NCBI RefSeq assembly: GCF_900111555.1
Contig: NZ_FOHZ01000027.1
Location: forward strand, 1-37,494
Direction of reading: 5' to 3'
Source of the DNA: Marinobacter segnicrescens
GTDB taxonomy: Bacteria; Pseudomonadota; Gammaproteobacteria; Pseudomonadales; Oleiphilaceae
DNA length: 37,494 nucleotides
Shown here: piece by piece, positions 34,139 through 37,494 of the stretch
Numbering within the stretch: the first letter of the stretch is position 1
Layout of the letters: every line of letters begins with the position of its first letter
Notes under the pieces: model-generated
What the model was told of the DNA's origin: nothing
The model's database searches: none
The model's input: the letters and a program-made list of their open reading frames with translations, nothing else
Made by a program: the position numbers and the translations under genes

Positions 34139-35209
34139 ATGAAATATAGATCAAAAAAAGGGTGGTTTACCGGATTCGCGATCACCGCTTTGATAGGTTT
34201 ATCGACTATTGCAATTGCAGATGGCCGTCGAGCGTTTGTACCCATGGGGACAGCTGATTCTGTTGGCATTATTGATCTGAGAAGTCGTCAGGTAATGCCG
34301 TCGATTATGGGGACAATCAACACCCATGGCTCGGCCCTGACTCCGGATGGTCACTATCTGGTTGCTGGCAGTCTGACCGCGCACGACAGCGAAGAGCCGA
34401 TCAGTCGCCCGGAGGGCGTGACGGAGGACGAGCACGCGGCCCACCACGGTGGTGAAGCTACCGCGGCTCCGGAAGACGCCAATACCGGCCGGATCTACGT
34501 TGTGGATACCGCCAAGAGCGCGATTACTCGCACTGTAGAGGTGCCAGGGCCCGTGCACCATGTGCTGGTGACCCCTGACGGTCGATTCGCTGTCTCCACT
34601 CATCCTATGGGCGGTGGGATCAGTGTGGTTGACCTGGAGTCCGGACAGCTCGTTGAAACCCTGGCCACGGGCCCGGCGCCAAACTACGTAGTGGCGACCG
34701 ATGACGGTCAGTCTTTACTGGTCAGCAATACTGGTAACGGGACCGTCAGCGAAGTGGATACTCGGCACTGGTTCGTCAAGCGTAATCTTCGCGTCGGCGG
34801 TGGGCCTGAGCACATGGTGCTTTCCCCTGACAACGAGAGGGTGTATGTGAATGACGGGGCCTCGGGGGAAGTCGCTGTCCTTGGGCTTTCCAGAGGTGAG
34901 GTGCTGGCAAGATACGATGTTGGGCCGCAACCCCACGGCGTGGGACTAAGCACAGATGGCCAGATACTTTATGCGACCAGCGAGGGCGGCAACCAAGTTG
35001 TCCGTATCGAGCTGGCCAGCGGAACCCGCGACAGCATGCCTCTGGCGCCGGCCCCTTACCACCTGGCGGTCTCTCCCGTCGATGGCAGCCTATTAATCAC
35101 CAGTCGGGCCGAAGCCAGGCTCTGGGTGCTTGATCCGGGCTCTCTGGAAATTATCGATGACGTTTCTTTGGACGGGATAGGTCACCAAATATCGCTTGAG
35201 GCTTACTAG
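34139..35209 (+). CDS. Exported YVTN/YncE-type beta-propeller protein
   Basis: A 356-residue protein. Residues 1-28 look like a signal peptide (KKGW, hydrophobic run, AIA before DGRRAF). The rest shows repeated blade motifs such as HHVLVTPDGRFAVSTHPMGG, EHMVLSPDNERVYVNDGASG and HGVGLSTDGQILYATSEGGN, spaced about 42 residues apart. This is a seven-bladed propeller of the YVTN/YncE group. An insertion at about 80-112 is rich in acid and His residues (EDEHAAHHGG) and could bind a metal. Periplasmic binding of a metal or redox partner is plausible; there is no enzymatic motif. It precedes a small His-rich protein by 42 bp. Confidence 0.83.
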   Translation: MKYRSKKGWFTGFAITALIGLSTIAIADGRRAFVPMGTADSVGIIDLRSRQVMPSIMGTINTHGSALTPDGHYLVAGSLTAHDSEEPISRPEGVTEDEHAAHHGGEATAAPEDANTGRIYVVDTAKSAITRTVEVPGPVHHVLVTPDGRFAVSTHPMGGGISVVDLESGQLVETLATGPAPNYVVATDDGQSLLVSNTGNGTVSEVDTRHWFVKRNLRVGGGPEHMVLSPDNERVYVNDGASGEVAVLGLSRGEVLARYDVGPQPHGVGLSTDGQILYATSEGGNQVVRIELASGTRDSMPLAPAPYHLAVSPVDGSLLITSRAEARLWVLDPGSLEIIDDVSLDGIGHQISLEAY

Positions 35210-35251
35210 CCAGTAAGCCCCACTGATAAGCTTTTCCCAAAGGGATTCTAT

Positions 35252-35473
35252 ATGGATAAGCGTTTTAAGATTACGTTGGCAATTTTTGCGGTTATCGCTT
35301 TGGTTTTACTCTGGGGCGAACATAAGGTTCACCTTCTGGGTGCTCTGCCGTGGTTAATCCTTCTTGCATGCCCGTTTATTCATATGTTTATGCACGGAGG
35401 GCATGGGAGTCACGGTGGCCACAACCACCACGATCAACCAGCAGGCAAAAACGGAGGCCAACGCGATGACTGA
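35252..35473 (+). CDS. Small DUF2933-type membrane protein with His-rich tail
   Basis: A 73-residue protein. Two hydrophobic stretches, residues 5-22 and 28-45, are followed by MHGGHGSHGGHNHHDQPAGK. This fits the small DUF2933 family often found beside copper and silver resistance genes. It resembles the 57-residue protein at 1658 in its tail. The stop codon (35471-35473) overlaps the start of the next gene, so the two are probably translated together. Confidence 0.8.
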   Translation: MDKRFKITLAIFAVIALVLLWGEHKVHLLGALPWLILLACPFIHMFMHGGHGSHGGHNHHDQPAGKNGGQRDD

Positions 35474-36116
35474 TGCTTCGTCCGACTACGGCCTTTGGGG
35501 GCTGGTGGTTCTTAACTCGGTGATCTTTATTTTCTTCGCTTTCAGTTTTTTTAAGCCACAGACCCAACGAGACTGGCGATCCTTCGGCGCGTTCAGCGCG
35601 TTTCTCGTGGCATTATTCACTGAGATGTATGGGTTCCCGTTGACACTCTATTTTCTATCCGGTTGGCTTCAGACTCAATACCCCGATGTAAATTGGCTTG
35701 CCCACGATAGCGGGCACCTGCTTGAAATGCTTTTTGGTTGGCAGGGTTCTCCCCATTTCGGCCCCTTCCACTTGTTGAGTACGGTGTTTATTGGTGGAGG
35801 TTTTTACTTGATTGCCGCCGGGTGGCGAACCTTGTACGCGGCGCAAAAAGAGCGAAAGCTGGCTACGACAGGTCTCTATTCGTATGTTCGGCATCCACAG
35901 TATGTCGGCTTTGTCTTGATAATGTTTGGCTTCCTGCTGCAGTGGCCGACTCTGTTAACCCTGGCGATGTTCCCGGTTTTGCTCTGGATGTATTCACGGT
36001 TATCGATCAGTGAGGAACGGGAAGCCGAAGAAACGTTCGGGGAAGCCTGGAGACACTATGCAGACAACACTCCCAGGTTTTTGCCGCGATTGCGCGGATT
36101 GGGGCGGCAAGCTTGA
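35466..36116 (+). CDS. Isoprenylcysteine-methyltransferase-family membrane protein
   Basis: A 216-residue protein. The start ATG 35466 has GGAGG at 35454-35458 and overlaps the previous stop; a longer in-frame start at 35364 lies inside that gene and is rejected. Five hydrophobic helices are visible. The motif GLYSYVRHPQYVGFVLIMFG followed by SEEREAEETFGEAWRHYADN is the SAM-binding signature of the ICMT/PEMT family. It presumably methylates a membrane lipid, thiol or other small molecule; the substrate is unknown. Homologues are common in metal-resistance islands beside DUF2933 genes (recollection, not searched). Confidence 0.85.
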   Translation: MTDASSDYGLWGLVVLNSVIFIFFAFSFFKPQTQRDWRSFGAFSAFLVALFTEMYGFPLTLYFLSGWLQTQYPDVNWLAHDSGHLLEMLFGWQGSPHFGPFHLLSTVFIGGGFYLIAAGWRTLYAAQKERKLATTGLYSYVRHPQYVGFVLIMFGFLLQWPTLLTLAMFPVLLWMYSRLSISEEREAEETFGEAWRHYADNTPRFLPRLRGLGRQA

Positions 36117-36159
36117 ACAAAAGCTCTACTCATTTGATGGGTAGATAAAGGAGCCGTTG

Positions 36160-37092
36160 GTGAACCAATCACTTTCGATACGTGCAGTCGCTGGGATGGT
36201 TCTTGTCGCCTTTCTTTGGGCGATCTGCTTTCCTTTTATTGTGGTGGGGTTGCCGGACGCGCCACCTTTGCTTTTTGCCGCTTTACGCGCATTGCTGGCA
36301 GGGCTCTGTCTGATTCTGCTCGCTTTTACAAAAGGTGGTCGGCCCAGTTATTCACTTCGCCAGCTCCTGATACTGGCCGCAATTGGCTTCAGTTACACGG
36401 GCATGGGGCTTGGAGGGATGTTTTTAGGAGCTGGCAAACTGGGGCCAGGACTTGCAACCGTTCTGGCTAATGCGCAACCGCTGTTTGCGGCGGTTCTTTC
36501 ATTTTTTATCGTCCGAGAGGTTGTGACCGGGCGTGTGTTTGTAGGCCTTTTGATCGGTTTTATTGGTGTTGTGGTGCTAGCGATGCCAGAGATGGAATTT
36601 GGTAACGCCAGATTTTCAGGGGCCGTCTATGTTCTTGGTGGTGCCATTGGAACCGCCATTGGAAACGTGCTGCTTAAATACCAGGCCGGCAGTGATGATA
36701 TCTATTGGTCGATGGGCATTCAGCTTGTCATAGGTTCAGTGTTTCTGGGAATAGCATCCGTGAGCTTGGGCGAGGGCTTCGAGATTGATTGGACTTGGTC
36801 ATTTACGACGGCCATGTTCGTTCTGGCCATTCCGGCAACGGCAATGATGGTTGTGCTCTGGTATGCCTTGCTCGCCAGCGCGCCCTTGAACAACCTCAAT
36901 TCGTTTACCTTTTTAACGCCTGTTTTCGGTCTCGCTATCGGAATGCTTTTGTTCGGCGAAACTTTCACATCACTGGAGATGATCGGGATAGGAATCACAA
37001 TTGTCGGCTTGGTGATCGTTGTCAAAGCGCCTCGGAAAACAACAAGCGGTTCCGCTGTCGGGGAACAGGCAAAGGTGATCCGTAGCTCATAG
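36160..37092 (+). CDS. EamA/DMT-family transporter
   Basis: A 310-residue inner-membrane protein with ten hydrophobic helices in two EamA repeats. GTG at 36160 is taken as start since AAGGAG at 36148-36153 is six bases before it; an in-frame TTG at 36157 is nearer. The motifs LRALLAGLCLILLAF and ANAQPLFAAVLSFFIVRE in the first half and NSFTFLTPVFGLAIGMLLFG in the second are typical. Such carriers export amino acids or metabolites. It ends just before the truncated copper ATPase frame at 37096. Confidence 0.9.
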   Translation: MNQSLSIRAVAGMVLVAFLWAICFPFIVVGLPDAPPLLFAALRALLAGLCLILLAFTKGGRPSYSLRQLLILAAIGFSYTGMGLGGMFLGAGKLGPGLATVLANAQPLFAAVLSFFIVREVVTGRVFVGLLIGFIGVVVLAMPEMEFGNARFSGAVYVLGGAIGTAIGNVLLKYQAGSDDIYWSMGIQLVIGSVFLGIASVSLGEGFEIDWTWSFTTAMFVLAIPATAMMVVLWYALLASAPLNNLNSFTFLTPVFGLAIGMLLFGETFTSLEMIGIGITIVGLVIVVKAPRKTTSGSAVGEQAKVIRSS

Positions 37093-37095
37093 TAG

Positions 37096-37494
37096 AAATT
37101 CGACGAGGACCCTGAGCAGTACCTCGATTGGGAAAAGAAACAGCAAGAGCCGGTAGCGCCGGGCACTATGTATACCTGTCCCATGCACCCCGAGATTCGG
37201 CAGCAAGGGCCAGGGGACTGCCCAATCTGCGGCATGGCCCTAGAGCCCGAGCAGGTAAGCCTGGACGACGGGCCTTCGGAAGAACTCAAAGACATGACCC
37301 GCCGATTCTGGATCGGCCTGGTGCTGGCCCTGCCTGTACTGGTACTGGAGATGGGTGGGCACCTCACCGGACTCGATCACATTATAGCCCCGCAGATGTC
37401 CAACTGGATTCAACTGGTGCTGGCAACGCCTGTGGTGCTCTGGTGCGGTTGGCCCTTCTTCGTCCGGGGTTGGAAATCCGTGGTTAGCCGTAAC
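37096..37494 (+). pseudogene. 5'-truncated copper ATPase, running off the window
   Basis: An open frame begins right after a stop at 37093-37095 and runs to the window end. It reads KFDEDPEQYLDWEKKQQ, which looks like the back end of a YHS-type domain, then YTCPMHPEIRQQ...CPICGM, a heavy-metal-binding domain, then the first two membrane helices of a copper P1B ATPase. The expected front (a CGM-type YHS half and start codon) is missing and there is no ribosome site before the internal ATG at 37168. It is probably a decapitated copA whose upstream part was lost when the EamA gene became its neighbour. The 3' portion is outside the window, so status is uncertain. Confidence 0.65.

Noticed and set aside
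35364..36116. Longer start for the ICMT-family gene at 35364
   Set aside because: It overlaps the His-rich protein gene out of frame and lacks a ribosome site, while ATG 35466 has GGAGG.
1..37494. CRISPR arrays, rRNA or tRNA genes
   Set aside because: No regularly spaced short repeats and no recognisable tRNA or rRNA sequence were seen on reading through.

Overview
The window looks like an accessory, low-oxygen and copper-stress island from a marine-type gammaproteobacterium. Moderately high GC, Pseudomonas-like arc gene order and the types of transposases present suggest Marinobacter, Halomonas or a relative; this is inference, since no rRNA or other phylogenetic marker is present. Three independent perfect FNR/ANR-type boxes (TTGAT-N4-ATCAA) were found at 1511, 9296 and 26623, and a fourth (19251) is a copy of the one at 9296. 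A weaker box lies near 33978.

Layout. 1-909 is the end of an IS21-family element (istA on the minus strand) that interrupts a cyclopropane-fatty-acid synthase gene (910-1412). From 1511 an FNR box precedes two small membrane proteins and a P1B-type metal ATPase with an unusual CPD motif (1658-4512). The complete arginine deiminase operon arcDABC follows (4614-9271). Next come an FNR box and a small unknown protein (9449-9907), then an overlapping operon: AMP phosphorylase-type enzyme, PRPP-synthetase homologue, beta-CASP RNase-like protein (9956-13739). A HlyD/dual-ATPase/two-permease ABC exporter follows (13915-18808).

18900-23753 is a scar region. It holds an IS1182-type transposase fragment, a second 267-bp copy of the FNR promoter and first 31 codons of the 9449 gene (one mismatch), a divergent phosphoketolase placed behind that promoter copy, and an IS1380-type remnant that apparently splits an outer-membrane protein gene. 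23829-26485 carries a DUF302 protein, then a minus-strand pair of PLD-family cardiolipin-synthase-like protein and archaeal-type (type II) GAPDH. The third independent FNR box separates that pair from a divergent copper ATPase (26787-29162), D-lactate dehydrogenase, a lycopene-cyclase-domain membrane protein and a BCCT transporter. The right end holds an ATP-grasp-like protein, a beta-propeller protein, a small His-rich protein, an ICMT-family methyltransferase, an EamA transporter and the 5'-truncated start of a third copper ATPase.

How the genes may work together (inference). The island joins several oxygen-independent ATP routes: arginine via arcABC, and possibly RNA or nucleotides via RNase, NMP phosphorolysis, pentose phosphate, phosphoketolase, GAPDH and lactate dehydrogenase. 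Copper and silver export is placed under the same anaerobic signal. The most notable observation is the duplicated FNR promoter captured in front of the phosphoketolase.
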